This document shows, piece by piece, positions 29,001-43,400 of a stretch of 64,000 nt of DNA; within the stretch, counting starts at the first letter, position 1; the number at the start of each line of letters is the position of its first letter. This stretch comes from Sisyra terminalis (lineage: Eukaryota > Arthropoda > Insecta > Neuroptera > Sisyridae). Location of the stretch: positions 1,240,001-1,304,000 of the forward strand of contig OY292277.1 of NCBI GenBank assembly GCA_958496175.1, read 5' to 3'. A model generated the notes under the pieces. That model searched no databases. It was not told where the DNA came from and saw only the letters and a program-made list of their open reading frames with translations. The translations under genes and the position numbers were made by a program.

Positions 29001-31840
29001 CAATGATATCCGCAAAATAACCGCAAATATCACCGCAAAATAACCGCAATGATATCCGCCAAAATAACCGCAATGATATCCGCAAAAATAACCGCAATAA
29101 TATCCGCAAAAATAACCGCAATGATATCCGCAAAAATAACCGCAAATATTACCGCAAAATAACCGCAATGATATCCGCAAAAATAACCGCAATAATATCC
29201 GCAAAAATAACCGCAAATATCACCGCAAAATAACCGCAATGATATCCGCAAAAATAACCGCAAATATTACCGCAAAATAACCGCAATGATATCCGCAAAA
29301 ATAACCGCAATGATATCCGCAAAAATAACCGCAATAATATCCGCAAAAATAACCGCAAATGTTACCGCAAAATAACCGCAATAATATCCGCAAAGATAAC
29401 CGCAATGATATCCGCAAAAATAACAGCAAACAACACCGCAAAATAACCGCAATGATATCCGCAAAAATAACCGCAATAATATCCGCAAAAATAACCGCAA
29501 ATATCACCGCAAAATAACCGCAATGATATCCGCAATAATAACCGCAAATATTACCGCAAAATAACCGCAATGATATCCGCAAAAATAACCGCAATGATAT
29601 CCGCAAAAATAACAGCAAACAACACCGCAAAATAACCGCAATGATATCCGCAAAAATAACCGCAATAATATCCGCAAAAATAACCATAAATATTACCGCA
29701 AAATAACCGCAATGATAGCCGCAAAAATAACCGCAAATATCACCGCAAAATAACCGCACTGATATCCGCAAAAATAACCGCAAATATCACCGCAAAATAA
29801 CCGCAATGATATCCGCAAAAATAACCGCAAATATTACAGCAAAATAACCGCAATAATATCCGCAAAAATAACCGCAAATATTACCGCAAAATATCCGCAA
29901 TGATATCCGCAAAAATAACCGCAAATATTACCGCAAAATAACCGCAATGATATCCGCAAAAATAACCGCAAATATCACCGCAAAATAACCGCAATGATAT
30001 CCGCAAAAATAACCGCAATGATATCCGCAAAAATAACCGCAAATATTACCGCAAAATAACCGCAATGATATCCGCAAAAATAACCGCACATATCACCGCA
30101 AAATAACCGCAATGATATCCGCAAAAATAACCGCAAATATCACCGCAAAATAACCGCAATGATATCCGCAAAAATAACCGCAATAATATCCGCAAAAATA
30201 ACCATAAATATTACCGCAAAATAACCGCAATGATATCCGCAAAAATAACCGCAAATATCACCGCAAAATAACCGCAATGATATCCGCAAAAATAACCGCA
30301 AATATCACCGCAAAATAACCGCAATGATATCCGCAAAAATAACCGCAAATATTACAGCAAAATATCCGCAATAATATCCGCAAAAATAACCGCAATTATT
30401 ACCGCAAAATAACCGCAATGATATCCGCAAAAATAACCGCAAATATCACCGCAAAATAACCGCAATGATATCCGCAAAAATAACCATAAATATTACCGCA
30501 AAATAACCGCAATGATATCCGCAAAAATAACCGCAAATATCACCGCAAAATAACCGCAATGATATCCGCAAAAATAACCGCAAATATCACCGCAAAATAA
30601 CCGCAATGATATCCGCAAAAATAACCGCAAATATTACAGCAAAATATCCGCAATAATATCCGCAAAAATAACCGCAAATATTACCGCAAAATAACCGCAA
30701 TGATATCCGCAAAAATAACCGCAAATATCACCGCAAAATAACCGCAATGATATCCGCAAAAATAACCGCAATAATATCCGCAAAAATAACCATAAATATT
30801 ACCGCAAAATAACCGCAATGATATCCGCAAAAATAACCGCAAATATCACCGCAAAAAAACCGCAATGATATCCGCGAAAAAAACCGCAATGATATCCGCA
30901 AAAATAACCGCAATAATATCCGCAAAAATAACCGCAATGATATCCGCAAAAATAACCGCAATAATATCCGCAAAAATAACCGCAAATAATACCGCAAAAT
31001 AACCGCAATGATATCCGCAAAAATAACCTCAAATATCACCGCAAAATAACCGCAATGATATCCGCAAAAATAACCGCAAATATTACCGCAAAATAACCGC
31101 AATGATATCCGCAAAAATAACCGCAAATATCACCGCAAAATAACCGCAATGATATCCGCAAAAATAACCGCAAATATCACCGCAAAATAACCGCAATGAT
31201 ATCCGCAAAAATAACCGCAAATATTACAGCAAAATAACCGCAATAATATCCGCAAAAATAACCGCAAGTATTACCGCAAAATAACCGCAATGATATCCGC
31301 AAAAATAACCGCAAATATCTCCGCAAAATAACCGCAATGATATCCGAAAAAATAACCGCAATGATATCCGCAAAAATAACCGCAATAATATCCGCAAAAA
31401 TAACCGCAATGATATCCGCAAAAATAACCGCAAGTATTACCGCAAAATAACCGCCATGATATCCGCAAAAATAACCGCAATAATATCCGCAAAAATAACC
31501 GCAAATATTACCGCAAAATAACCGCAATGATATCCGCAAAAATAACCGCAATGATATCCGCAAAAATAACCGCAATTATATCCGCAAAAATAACCGCAAT
31601 GATATCCGCAAAAATAACCGCAATAATATCCGCCAAAATAACCGCAAATATTACCGCAAAATAACCGCAATGATATCCGCAAAAATAACCTCAAATATCA
31701 CCGCAAAATAACCGCAATGATATCCGCAAAAATAACCGCGATAATATCCGCAAAAATAACCGCAATGATATCCGCAAAAATAACCGCAAATATTACCGCA
31801 AAATAACCGCAATGATATCCGCAAAAATAACCGCAAATAT
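26050..31840. repeat. About 3-kb segmental duplication with internal deletions
   Basis: About 26,080-28,860 corresponds to about 29,290-31,811, but the offset falls in steps: 3,211 bp at the left, 3,116 bp in the middle (GATAGCC at 26,598 and 29,714; GCACTGATATCC at 26,640 and 29,756), and 2,951 bp at the right (27,777 onward). The first step coincides with a second B5 unit at about 29,609 in the right copy, as if two B5 units had paired and deleted about 95 bp. Copy-private changes include CCGCGATAAT near 31,740. The CCATA marker recurs at 306 bp in both (27,533/27,839 and 30,484/30,790). Confidence 0.88.
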
Positions 31841-33100
31841 TACCGCAAAATAACCGCAATGATATCCGCCAAAATAACCGCAATGATATCCGCAAAAATA
31901 ACCGCAAATATTACAGCAAAATAACCGCAATAATATCCGCAAAAATAACCGCAATGATATCCGCAAAATAACCGCAAATATCACCGCAAAATTACCGCAA
32001 TGATATCCGCAAATATCACCGCAAAATAACTTCAATGATATCCGCAAAAATAACCGCAATAATATCCGCAAAATTAACCGCAAATATTACAGCAAAATAA
32101 CCGCAATGATATCCGCAAAAATAACCGCAATGATATCCGCAAAAATAACCGCAATAATATCCGCAAAAATAACCGCAATGATATCCGCAAAAATAACCGC
32201 AATTATAACCGCAAAATAACCGCAATGATATCCGCAAAAATAACCGCAATAATATCCGCAAAAATAACCGCAATGATATCCGCATAATTAACCGCAAATA
32301 TTACAGCAAAATAACCGCAATAATATCCGCAAAAATAACCGCAATGATATCCGCAAAATAACCGCAAATATCACCGCAAAATAACCGCAATGATATCCGC
32401 CAAAATAACCGCAATGATATCCGCAAAAATAACCGCAATAATATCCGCAAAAATAACCGCAATGATATCCGCAAAAATAACCGCAAATATTACCGCAAAA
32501 TAACCGCAATGATATCCGCAAAAATAACCGCAATAATATCCGCAAAAATAACCGCAAATATCACCGCAAAATAACCGCAATGATATCCGCAAAAATAACC
32601 GCAAATATTACCGCAAAATAACCGCAATGATATCCGCAAAAATAACCGCAAATATCACCGCAAAATAACCGCAATGATATCCGCAAAAATAACCGCAATA
32701 ATATCCGCAAAAATAACCGCATTAATATCCGCAAAAATAACCGCAATGATATCCGCAAAAATAACCGCAAATATCACCGCAAAATAACCGCATTGATATC
32801 CGCAAAAATAACCGCAAATATTACAGCAAAATAACCGCAATAATATCCGCAAAAATAACCGCAATGATATCCGCAAAAATAACCGCAAATATTACCGCAA
32901 AATAACCGCAATGATATCCGCAAAAAAAACCGCAATGATATCCGCAAAAATAACCGCAATAATATCCGCAAAAATAACCGCAATGATATCCGCAAAAATA
33001 ACCGCAAATATTACCGCAAAATAACCGCAATGATATCCGCAAAAATAACCGCAAATATTACCGCAAAATAACCGCAATGATATCCGCAAAAATAACCGCA
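31841..33100. repeat. Array segment related to 28.8-29.3 kb
   Basis: About 32,301-32,604 matches 28,960-29,263 at an offset of 3,341 bp, sharing the 23-bp A hybrid and CCGCCAAAATAACC units. An A unit with ATTAATATCC near 32,724 has a counterpart only near 64 in what I read. An A-rich unit (GCAAAAAAAACC) lies near 32,925. Confidence 0.82.
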
Positions 33101-36100
33101 AATATCACCGCAAAATAACCGCAATGATATCCGAAAAAATAACCGCAAATATCACCGCAAAATAACCGCAATGATATCCGCAAAAATAACACCAAATATC
33201 ACCGCAAAATAACCGCAATGATATCCGAAAAAATAACCGCAAATATCACCGCAAAATAACCGCAATAATATCCGCTAAAATAACCGCAATAATATCCGCA
33301 AAAATAACCGCAATGATATCCGCAAAAATAACCGCAAATATCACCGCAAAATAACCGCAATGATATCCGCAAAAATAACCGCAATGATATCCGCAAAAAT
33401 AACCGCAAATATTACCGCAAAATAACCGCAATGATATCCGCAAAAATAACCGCAAATATTACCGCAAAATAACCGCAATAATATCCGCAAAAATAACCGC
33501 AAATATCACCGCAAAATAACCGCAATGATATTCGCAAATATTACCGCAAAATAACGGCAATGATATCCGCAAAAATAACCGCAATGATATCCGCAAAAAT
33601 AACCGCAATAATATCCGCAAAAATAACCGCAAATGTTACCGCAAAATAACCGCAATGATATCCGCAAAAATAACTGCAATGATATCCGCAAATATTTCCG
33701 CAAAATAACCGCAATAATATCCGCAAAAATAACCGCAATGATATCCGCAAAAATAACCGCAAATATTACCGCAAAATATCCGCAATGATATCCGCCAAAA
33801 TAACCGCAAATATCACCGCATAATAACCGCAATGATATCCGCCAAAATAACCGCAATGATATCCGCAAAAATAACCGCAAATATTACCGCAAAATAACCG
33901 CAATGATATCCGCAAAAATAACCGCAAATATTACCGCAAAATAACCGCAATGATATCCGCAAAAATAACCGCAAATATTACCGCAATGATATCCGCAAAA
34001 ATAACCGCAAATATCACCGCAAAATAACCGCAATGATATCCGAAAAAATATCCGCAAATATCACCGCAAAATATCCGCAATGATATCCGCAAAAATAACC
34101 GCAAATATCACCGCAAAATAACCGCAATGATATCCGAAAAAATAACCGCAAATATCACCGCAAAATAACCGCAATAATATCCGCAAAAATAACCGCAAAT
34201 ATCACCGCAAAATAACCGCAATGATATCCGCAAATATTACCGCAAAATAACCGCAATGATATCCGCAAAAATAACCGCAATGATATCCGCAAAAATAACC
34301 GCAATAATATCCGCAAAAATAACCGCAAATGTTACCGCAAAATAACCGCAATGATATCCGCAAAATTAACCGCAATGATATCCGCAAATATTACCGCAAA
34401 ATAACCGCAATAATATCCGCAAAAATAACCGCAATGATATCCGCAAAAATAACCGCAAATATTACCGCAAAATAACCGCAATGATATCCGCAAAAATAAC
34501 CGCAAATATCACCGCAAAATAACCGCAATGATATCCGCAAAAATAACCGCAATGATATCCGCAAAAATAACCGCAAATATTACCGCAAAATAACCGCAAT
34601 GATATCCGCAAAAATAACCGCAAATATCACCGCAAAATAACCGCAATGATATCCGCAAAAATAACCGCAATAATATCCGCAAAAATAACCGCAATAATAT
34701 CCGCAAAAATAACCGCAAATATCACCGCAAAATAACCGCAATGATATCCGCAAATATTACCGCAAAATAACCGCAATGATATCCGCAAAAATAACCGCAA
34801 TGATATCCGCAAAAATAACCGCAATAATATCCGCAAAAATAACCGCAAATGTTACCGCAAAATAACCGCAATGATATCCGCAAAAATAACTGCAATGATA
34901 TCCGCAAATATTACCGCAAAATAACCGCAATAATATCCGCAAAAATAACCGCAATGATATCCGCAAAAATAACCGCAAATATTACCGCAAAATAACCGCA
35001 ATGATATCCGCCAAAATAACCGCAAATATCACCGCATAATAACCGCAATGATATCCGCAAAAATAACCGCAATAATATCCGCAAAAATAACCGCAAATAT
35101 CACCGCAAAATAACCGCAATGATATCCGCAAATATTACCGCAAAATAACCGCAATGATATCCGCAAAAATAACCGCAATGATATCCGCAAAAATAACCGC
35201 AATAATATCCGCAAAAATAACCGCAAATGTTACCGCAAAATAACCGCAATGATATCCGCAAAAATAACTGCAATGATATCCGCAAATATTACCGCAAAAT
35301 AACCGCAATAATATCCGCAAAAATAACCGCAATGATATCCGCAAAAATAACCGCAAATATTACCGCAAAATAACCGCAATGATATCCGCAAAAATAACCG
35401 CAAATATTACCGCAAAATAACCGCAATGATATCCGCAAAAATAACCGCAAATATCACCGCAAAATAACCGCAATGATATCCGAAAAAATAACCGCAAATA
35501 TCTCCGCAAAATAACCGCAATGATATCCGCAAAAATAACCGCAAATATCACCGCAAAATAACCGCATTGATATCCGAAAAAATAACCGCAAATATCACCG
35601 CAAAATAACCGCAATAATATCCGCAAAAATAACCGCAATGATATCCGCAAAAATAACCGCAAATATCACCGCAAAATAACCGCAATGATATCCGCAAAAA
35701 TAACCGCAATAATATCCGCAAAAATAACCGCAATAATACCCGCAAAAATAACCGCAAATATCACCGCAAAATTACCGCAATGATATCCGCAAATATTACC
35801 GCAAAATAACCGCAATGATATCCGCAAAAATAACCGCAATGATATCCGCAAAAATAACCGCAATAATATCCGCAAAAATAACCGCAAATGTTACCGCAAA
35901 ATAACCGCAATGATATCCGCAAAAATAACCGCAATGATATCCGCAAATATTACCGCAAAATAACCGCAATGATATCCGCAAAAATAACCGCAAATATTAC
36001 CGCAAAATAACCGCAATGATATCCGCAAAAATAACCGCAAATATCACCGCAAAATAACCGCAATGATATCCGAAAAAATAACCGCAAATATCACCGCAAA

Positions 36101-37250
36101 ATAACCGCATTGATATCCGCAAAAATAACCGCAAATATTACCGTAAAATAACCGCAATGATATCCGCAAAAATAACCGCAAATATAACCGCAAAATAACC
36201 GCAATGATATCCGCAAAAATAACCGCAATAATATCCGCAAAAATAACCGCAATAATATCCGCAAAAATAACCGCAATGATATCCGCAAAAATAACCGCAA
36301 ATATCACCGCAAAATAACCGCCATGATATCCGCAAAAATAACCGCAATAATATCCGGAAAAATAACCGCAAATATCACCGCTAAATAACCGCAATGATAT
36401 CCGCAAAAATAACCGCAAATATTACCGCAAAATAACCGCATTGATATCCGCAAAAATAACCGCAATGATATCCGCAAAAATAACCGCAATAATATCCGCA
36501 AAAATAACCGCAATGATATCCGCAAAAATAACCGCAAATATTACCGCAAAATAACCGCAATGATATCCGCAAAAATAACCGGAATGATATCCGCAAAAAT
36601 AACCGCAAATATTACCGCAAAATAACCGCAATGATATCCGCAAAAATAACCGCAAATATCTCCGCAAAATAACCGCAATGATATCCGAAAAAATAACCGC
36701 AAATATCACCGCAGAATAACCGCAATGATATCCGCAAAAATAACCGCAAATATCACCGCAAAATAACCGCAATGATATCCGCAAAAATAACCGCAAAAAT
36801 ATCCGCAAAAATAACCGCAAATATTACCGCAAAATAACCGCAATGATATCTGCAAAAATAACCGCAATGATATCCGCAAAAATAACCGCAAATATTACCG
36901 CAAAATAACCGCAATGATATCCGCAAAAATAACTGCAAATATTACCGCAAAATAACCGCATTGATATCCGCAAAAATAACCGCAATGATATCCGCAAAAA
37001 TAACCGCAAATATTACCGCAAAATAACCGCATTGATATCCGCAAAAATAACCGCAATGATATCCGCAAAAATAACCGCAATAATATCCGCAAAAATAACC
37101 ACAATGATATCCGCAAAAATAACCGCAAATATTACCGCAAAATAACCGCAATGATATCCGCAAAAATAACCGCAATGATATCCGCAAAAATAACCGCAAA
37201 TATTACCGCAAAATAACCGCAATGATATCCGCAAAAATAACCGCACATAT
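33101..37250. repeat. Segment rich in 35-bp short units; 378-bp duplication
   Basis: The blocks at about 34,722-34,978 and 35,100-35,356 align at 378 bp. A related block is at 35,761-35,993 (offset 661 from the second), and a diverged one lies at 33,541-33,762. All contain 35-bp short units, in which 12 bp of an A unit is missing (see 34,216). From about 36,040 the content changes to blocks with ATTGATATCC, typical of the 46.6-49.5 kb region. No gene is visible. Confidence 0.85.
34216..34250 (+). repeat. Representative 35-bp short unit
   Basis: CCGCAATGATAT is followed directly by CCGCAAATATTA and CCGCAAAATAA, so three sub-repeats replace the usual four. The second half of the A unit is lost exactly at a 12-bp boundary. 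Such units recur near 34,383, 34,736, 34,891, 35,114, 35,271, 35,773, 35,932, 40,132, 40,428, 41,677, 42,341 and 43,192, concentrated in the 34-36 and 40-43 kb segments. Confidence 0.87.
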
Positions 37251-40000
37251 CACCGCAAAATAACCGCAATGATATCCGCAAAAATAACCGCAAATATCTC
37301 CGCAAAATAACCGCAATGATATCCGCAAAAATAACCGCAAATATCACCGCAAAATAACCGCAATGATATCCGCAAAAATAACCGCAATAATATCCGCAAA
37401 AATAACCGCAATAATATCCGCAAAAATAACCGCAATGATATCCGCAAAAATAACCGCAAATACTACCGCAAAATAACCGCAGTAATATCCGCAAAAATAA
37501 CCGCAAATGTTACCGCAAAATAACAGCAATAATATCCGCAAAAATAACCGCAAATATTACCGCAAAATAACCGAAATGCTATCCGCAAAAATAACCGCAA
37601 TAATATCCGCAAAAATAACCGCAAATATTACCGCAAAATAACCGCAATGATATCCGCAAAAATAACCGCAATAATATCCGCAAAAATAACCGCAAATGTT
37701 ACCGCAAAATAACCGCAATGATATCCGCAAAAATAACCGCAATAATATCCGCAAAAATAACCGCAATAATATCCGCAAAAATAACCGCAATAATATCCGC
37801 AAAAATTACCGCAATGATATCCGCAAAATAACCGCAATGATATCCGTAAAAATAACCGCAATAATATCCGCAAAAATAACCGCAATGATATCCGCAAAAA
37901 TAACCGCAAATATTACAGCAAAATAACCGCAATAATATCCGCAAAAATAACCGCAAACATTACCGCAAAATAACCGCAAATATCACCGCAAAATAACCGC
38001 TATGATATCCGCAAAAATAACCGCAAATATCACCGCAAAATAACCGCAATGATATCCGCAAAAATAACCGCAATTATATCCGCAAAAATAACCGCAATAA
38101 TATCCGCAAAAATAACCGCAATGATATCCGCAAAAATAACCACAAATATTACCGCAAAATAACCGCAATGATATCCGCAAAAATAACAGCAAATATCACC
38201 GCAAAATAACCGCAATAATATCCGCAAAAATAACCTCCATAATATCCGCAAAAATAACCGCAATGATATCCGCAAAAATAACCGCAAATATTACCGCAAA
38301 ATAACCGCAATGATATCCGCAAAAATAACCGCAAATATCACCGCAAAATAACCGCAATGATATCCGCAAAATTAACCGCAAATATTACCGCAAAATAACC
38401 GCAATGATATCCGCAAAAATAACCGCAATGATATCCGCAAAAATAACCGCAAATATTACAGCAAAATAACCGCAATAATATCCGCAAAAATAACCACAAT
38501 GATATCCGCATAAATAACCGCAAATATCACCGCAAAATAACCGCAATGATATCCGCAAAAATAACCGCAATGATATCCGCAAAAATAACCGCAATAATAT
38601 TCGCAAAAATAACCGCAATGATATCCGCAAAAATAACCGCAAATATCACCGCAAAATAACCGCAATGATATCCGCAAAAATAACCGCAATGATATCCGCA
38701 AAAATAACCGCAAATATCACCGCAAAATAACCGCAATGATATCCGCAAAAATAACCGCAATAATATCCGCAAAAATAACCGCAATGATATCCGCATAAAT
38801 AACCGCAAATATCACCGCAAAATAACCGCAATGATATCCGCAAAAATAACCGCAATAATATCCGCAAAAATAACCACAATGATATCCGCATAAATAACCG
38901 CAAATATCACCGCAAAATAACCGCAATGATATCCGCAAAAATAACCGCAATAATATCCGCAAAAATAACCGCAATAATATCCGCAAAAATAACCGCAATA
39001 ATATCCGCAAAAATTACCGCAATGATATCCGCAAAATAACCGCAATGATATCCGTAAAAATAACCGCAATAATATCCGCAAAAATAACCGCAATGATATC
39101 CGCAAAAATAACCGCAAATATTACAGCAAAATAACCGCAATAATATCCGCAAAAATAACCGCAAACATTACCGCAAAATAACCGCAAATATCACCGCAAA
39201 ATAACCGCTATGATATCCGCAAAAATAACCGCAAATATCAACGCAAAATAACCGCAATGATATCCGCAAAAATAACCGCAATTATATCCGCAAAAATAAC
39301 CGCAATAATATCCGCAAAAATAACCGCAATGATATCCGCAAAAATAACCACAAATATTACCGCAAAATAACCGCAATGATATCCGCAAAAATAACAGCAA
39401 ATATCACCGCAAAATAACCGCAATAATATCCGCAAAAATAACCTCCATAATATCCGCAAAAATAACCGCAATGATATCCGCAAAAATAACCGCAAATATT
39501 ACCGCAAAATAACCGCAATGATATCCGCAAAAATAACCGCAAATATCACCGCAAAATAACCGCAATGATATCCGCAAAATTAACCGCAAATATTACCGCA
39601 AAATAACCGCAATGATATCCGCAAAAATAACCGCAATGATATCCGCAAAAATAACCGCAAATATTACAGCAAAATAACCGCAATAATATCCGCAAAAATA
39701 ACCACAATGATATCCGCATAAATAACCGCAAATATCACCGCAAAATAACCGCAATGATATCCGCAAAAATAACCGCAATGATATCCGCAAAAATAACCGC
39801 AATAATATTCGCAAAAATAACCGCAATGATATCCGCAAAAATAACCGCAAATATCACCGCAAAATAACCGCAATGATATCCGCAAAAATAACCGCAATGA
39901 TATCCGCAAAAATAACCGCAAATATCACCGCAAAATAACCGCAATGATATCCGCAAAAATAACCGCAATAATATCCGCAAAAATAACCGCAATAATATCC
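37251..40000. repeat. 1,085-bp duplication at 1,208-bp spacing
   Basis: 37,701-38,785 and 38,909-39,993 align at an offset of 1,208 bp. I find one difference (C at 38,033, A at 39,241). Shared private markers are AAAAATTACC, TCCGTAAAAATAACC, GCAAACATTACC, GCTATGATATCC, AACCTCCATAATATCC and AATATTCGC. A run of nine A-like units (one of them 23 bp) lies at about 37,711-37,905. The stretch 37,250-37,553 has a distant twin at 49,603-49,906 (offset 12,353), both with AAATACTACC and GCAGTAATATCC. Confidence 0.92.
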
Positions 40001-40447
40001 GCAAAAATAACCGCAATGATATCCGCAACAATAACCGCAAATATCACCGCAAAATAACCGCAATGATATCCGCAAAAATAACCGCAATAATATCCGCAAA
40101 AAAAACCGCAAATATCACCGCAAAATAACCGCAATGATATCCGCAAATATTACCGCAAAATAACCGCAATGATATCCGCAAAAATAACCGCAATGATATC
40201 CGCAAAAATAACCGCAAATATCACCGCAAAATAACCGCAATGATATCCGCAAAAATAACCGCAATAATATCCGCAAAAATAACCGCAATAATATCCGCAA
40301 AAATAACCGCAATGATATCCGCAACAATAACCGCAAATATCACCGCAAAATAACCGCAATGATATCCGCAAAAATAACCGCAATAATATCCGCAAAAAAA
40401 ACCGCAAATATCACCGCAAAATAACCGCAATGATATCCGCAAATATT
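39856..40447. repeat. 296-bp tandem pair
   Basis: 39,856-40,151 and 40,152-40,447 align at 296 bp, and the match runs on for about 65 bp before diverging. The unit is the sum of blocks 71 + 119 + 71 + 35 bp and includes the AACAATAACC and AAAAAAAACC variants. I find no difference between the two copies. A diverged third copy lies near 42,920-43,215. Confidence 0.9.
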
Positions 40448-43400
40448 ACCGCAAAATAACCGCAATGATATCCGCAAAAATAACCGCAATGATATCCGCA
40501 AAAATAACCGCAATAATATCCGCAAAAATAACCGCAAATGTTACCGCAAAATATCCGCAATGATATCCGCAAAAATAACCGCAATGATATCCGCAAAAAT
40601 AACCGCAATAATATCCGCAAAAATAACCGCAATGATATCCGCAAAAATAACCGCAATGATATCCGCAAAAATAACCGCAAATATTACCGCAAAATAACCG
40701 CAATGATATCCGCAAAAATAACCGCAAATATCACCGCAAAATAACCGCAATGATATCCGCAAAAATAACCGCAATAATATCCGCAAAAATAACCGCAAAT
40801 ATTACCGCAAAAATAACCGCAAATATCACCGCAAAATAACCGCAATGATATCCGCAAAAATAACCGCAAATATTACAGCAAAATAACCGCAATAATATCC
40901 GCAAAAATAACCGCAATGATATCCGCAAAAATAACCGCAAATATTACCGCAAAATAACCGCAATGATATCCGCAAAAATAACCGCAATGACATCCGCAAA
41001 AATAACCGCAATAATATCCGCAAAAATAACCGCAATGATATCCGCAAAAATAACCGCAAATATTACCGCAAAATAACCGCAATGATATCCGCAAAAATAA
41101 CCGCAAATATTACCGCAAAATAACCGCAATGATATCCGCAAAAATAACCGCAAATATCACCGCAAAATAACCGCAATGATATCCGAAAAAATAACCGCAA
41201 ATATCACCGCAAAATAACCGCATTGATATCCGCAAAAATAACCGCAAATATCACCGCAAAATAACCGCAATGATATCCGAAAAAATAACCGCAAATATCA
41301 CCGCAAAATAACCGCAATAATATCCGCAAAAATAACCGCATTGATATCCGCAAAAATAACCGCAATGATATCCGCAAAAATAACCGCAATAATATCCGCA
41401 AAAATAACCGCAATGATATCCGCAAAAATAACCGCAAATATTACCGCAAAATAACCGCAATGATATCCGCAAAAATAACCGCAAATATTACCGCAAAATA
41501 ACCGCAATGATATCCGCAAAAATAACCGCAATGATATCCGCAAAAATAACCGCAATAATATCCGCAAAAATAACCGCAATAATATCCGCAAAAATAACCG
41601 CAATAATATCCGCAAAAATAACCGCAAATGTTACCGCAAAATAACCGCAATGATATCCGCAAAAATAACCGCAATGATATCCGCAAATATTACCGCAAAA
41701 TAACCGCAATAATATCCGCAAAAATAACCGCAATGATATCCGCAAAAATAACCGCAAATATTACCGCAAAATAACCGCAATGATATCCGCAAAAATAACC
41801 GCAAATATCACCGCAAAATAACCGCAATGATATCCGCAAAAATAACCGCAATGATATCCGCAAAAATAACCGCAAATATTACCGCAAAATAACCGCAATG
41901 ATATCCGCAAAAATAACCGCAAATATCACCGCAAAATAACCGCAATGATATCCGAAAAAATAACCGCAAATATCACCGCAAAATAACCGCAATGATATCC
42001 GCAAAAATAACCGCAAATATCACCGCAAAATAACCGCAATGATATCCGAAAAAATAACCGCAAATATCACCGCAAAATAACCGCAATAATATCCGCAAAA
42101 ATAACCGCAATAATATCCGCAAAAATAACCGCAATGATATCCGCAAAAATAACCGCAAATATCACCGCAAAATAACCGCAATGATATCCGCAAAAATAAC
42201 CGCAATGATATCCGCAAAAATAACCGCAAATATCACCGCAAAATAACCGCAATGATATCCGCAAAAATAACCGCAATAATATCCGCAAAAATGACCGCAA
42301 TAATATCCGCAAAAATAACCGCAAATATCACCGCAAAATAACCGCAATGATATCCGCAAATATTACCGCAAAATAACCGCAATGATATCCGCAAAAATAA
42401 CCGCAATGATATCCGCAAAAATAACCGCAATAATATCCGCAAAAATAACCGCAAATGTTACCGCAAAATAACCGCAATGATATCCGCAAAAATAACCGCA
42501 ATGATATCCGCAAATATTACCGCAAAATAACCGCAATAATATCCGCAAAAATAACCGCAATGATATCCGCAAAAATAACCGCAAATATTACCGCAAAATA
42601 ACCGCAATGATATCCGCAAAAATAACCGCAAATATCACCGCAAAATAACCGCAATGATATCCGCAAAAATATTCGCAATGATATCCGCAAAAATAACCGC
42701 AAATATTACCGCAAAATAACCGCAATGATATCCGCAAAAATAACCGCAAATATCACCGCAAAATAACCGCAATGATATCCGCAAAAATAACCGCAATAAT
42801 ATCCGCAAAAATAACCGCAATAATATCCGCAAAAATAACCGCAATGATATCCGCAAAAATAACCGCAAATATTACCGCAAAATAACCGCAATGATATCCG
42901 CAAAAATAACCGCAAATATCACCGCAAAATAACCGCAATGATATCCGCAAAAATAACCGCAATGATATCCGCAAAAATAACCGCAAATATCACCGCAAAA
43001 TAACCGCAATGATATCCGCAAAAATAACCGCAATAATATCCGCAAAAATAACCGCAATAATATCCGCAAAAATAACCGCAATTATATCCGCAACAATAAC
43101 CGCAAATATCACCGCAAAATAACCGCAATGATATCCGCAAAAATAACCGCAATAATATCCGCAAAAAAAACCGCAAATATCACCGCTAAATAACCGCAAT
43201 GATATCCGCAAATATTACCGCAAAATAACTGCAATGATATCCGCAAAAATAACCGCAATGATATCCGCAAAAATAACCGCAATAATATCCGCCAAAATAA
43301 CTGCAAATGTTACCGCAAAATATCCGCAATGATATCCGCAAAAATAACCGCAATGATATCCGCAAAAATAACCGCAATAATATCCGCAAAAATAACCGCA

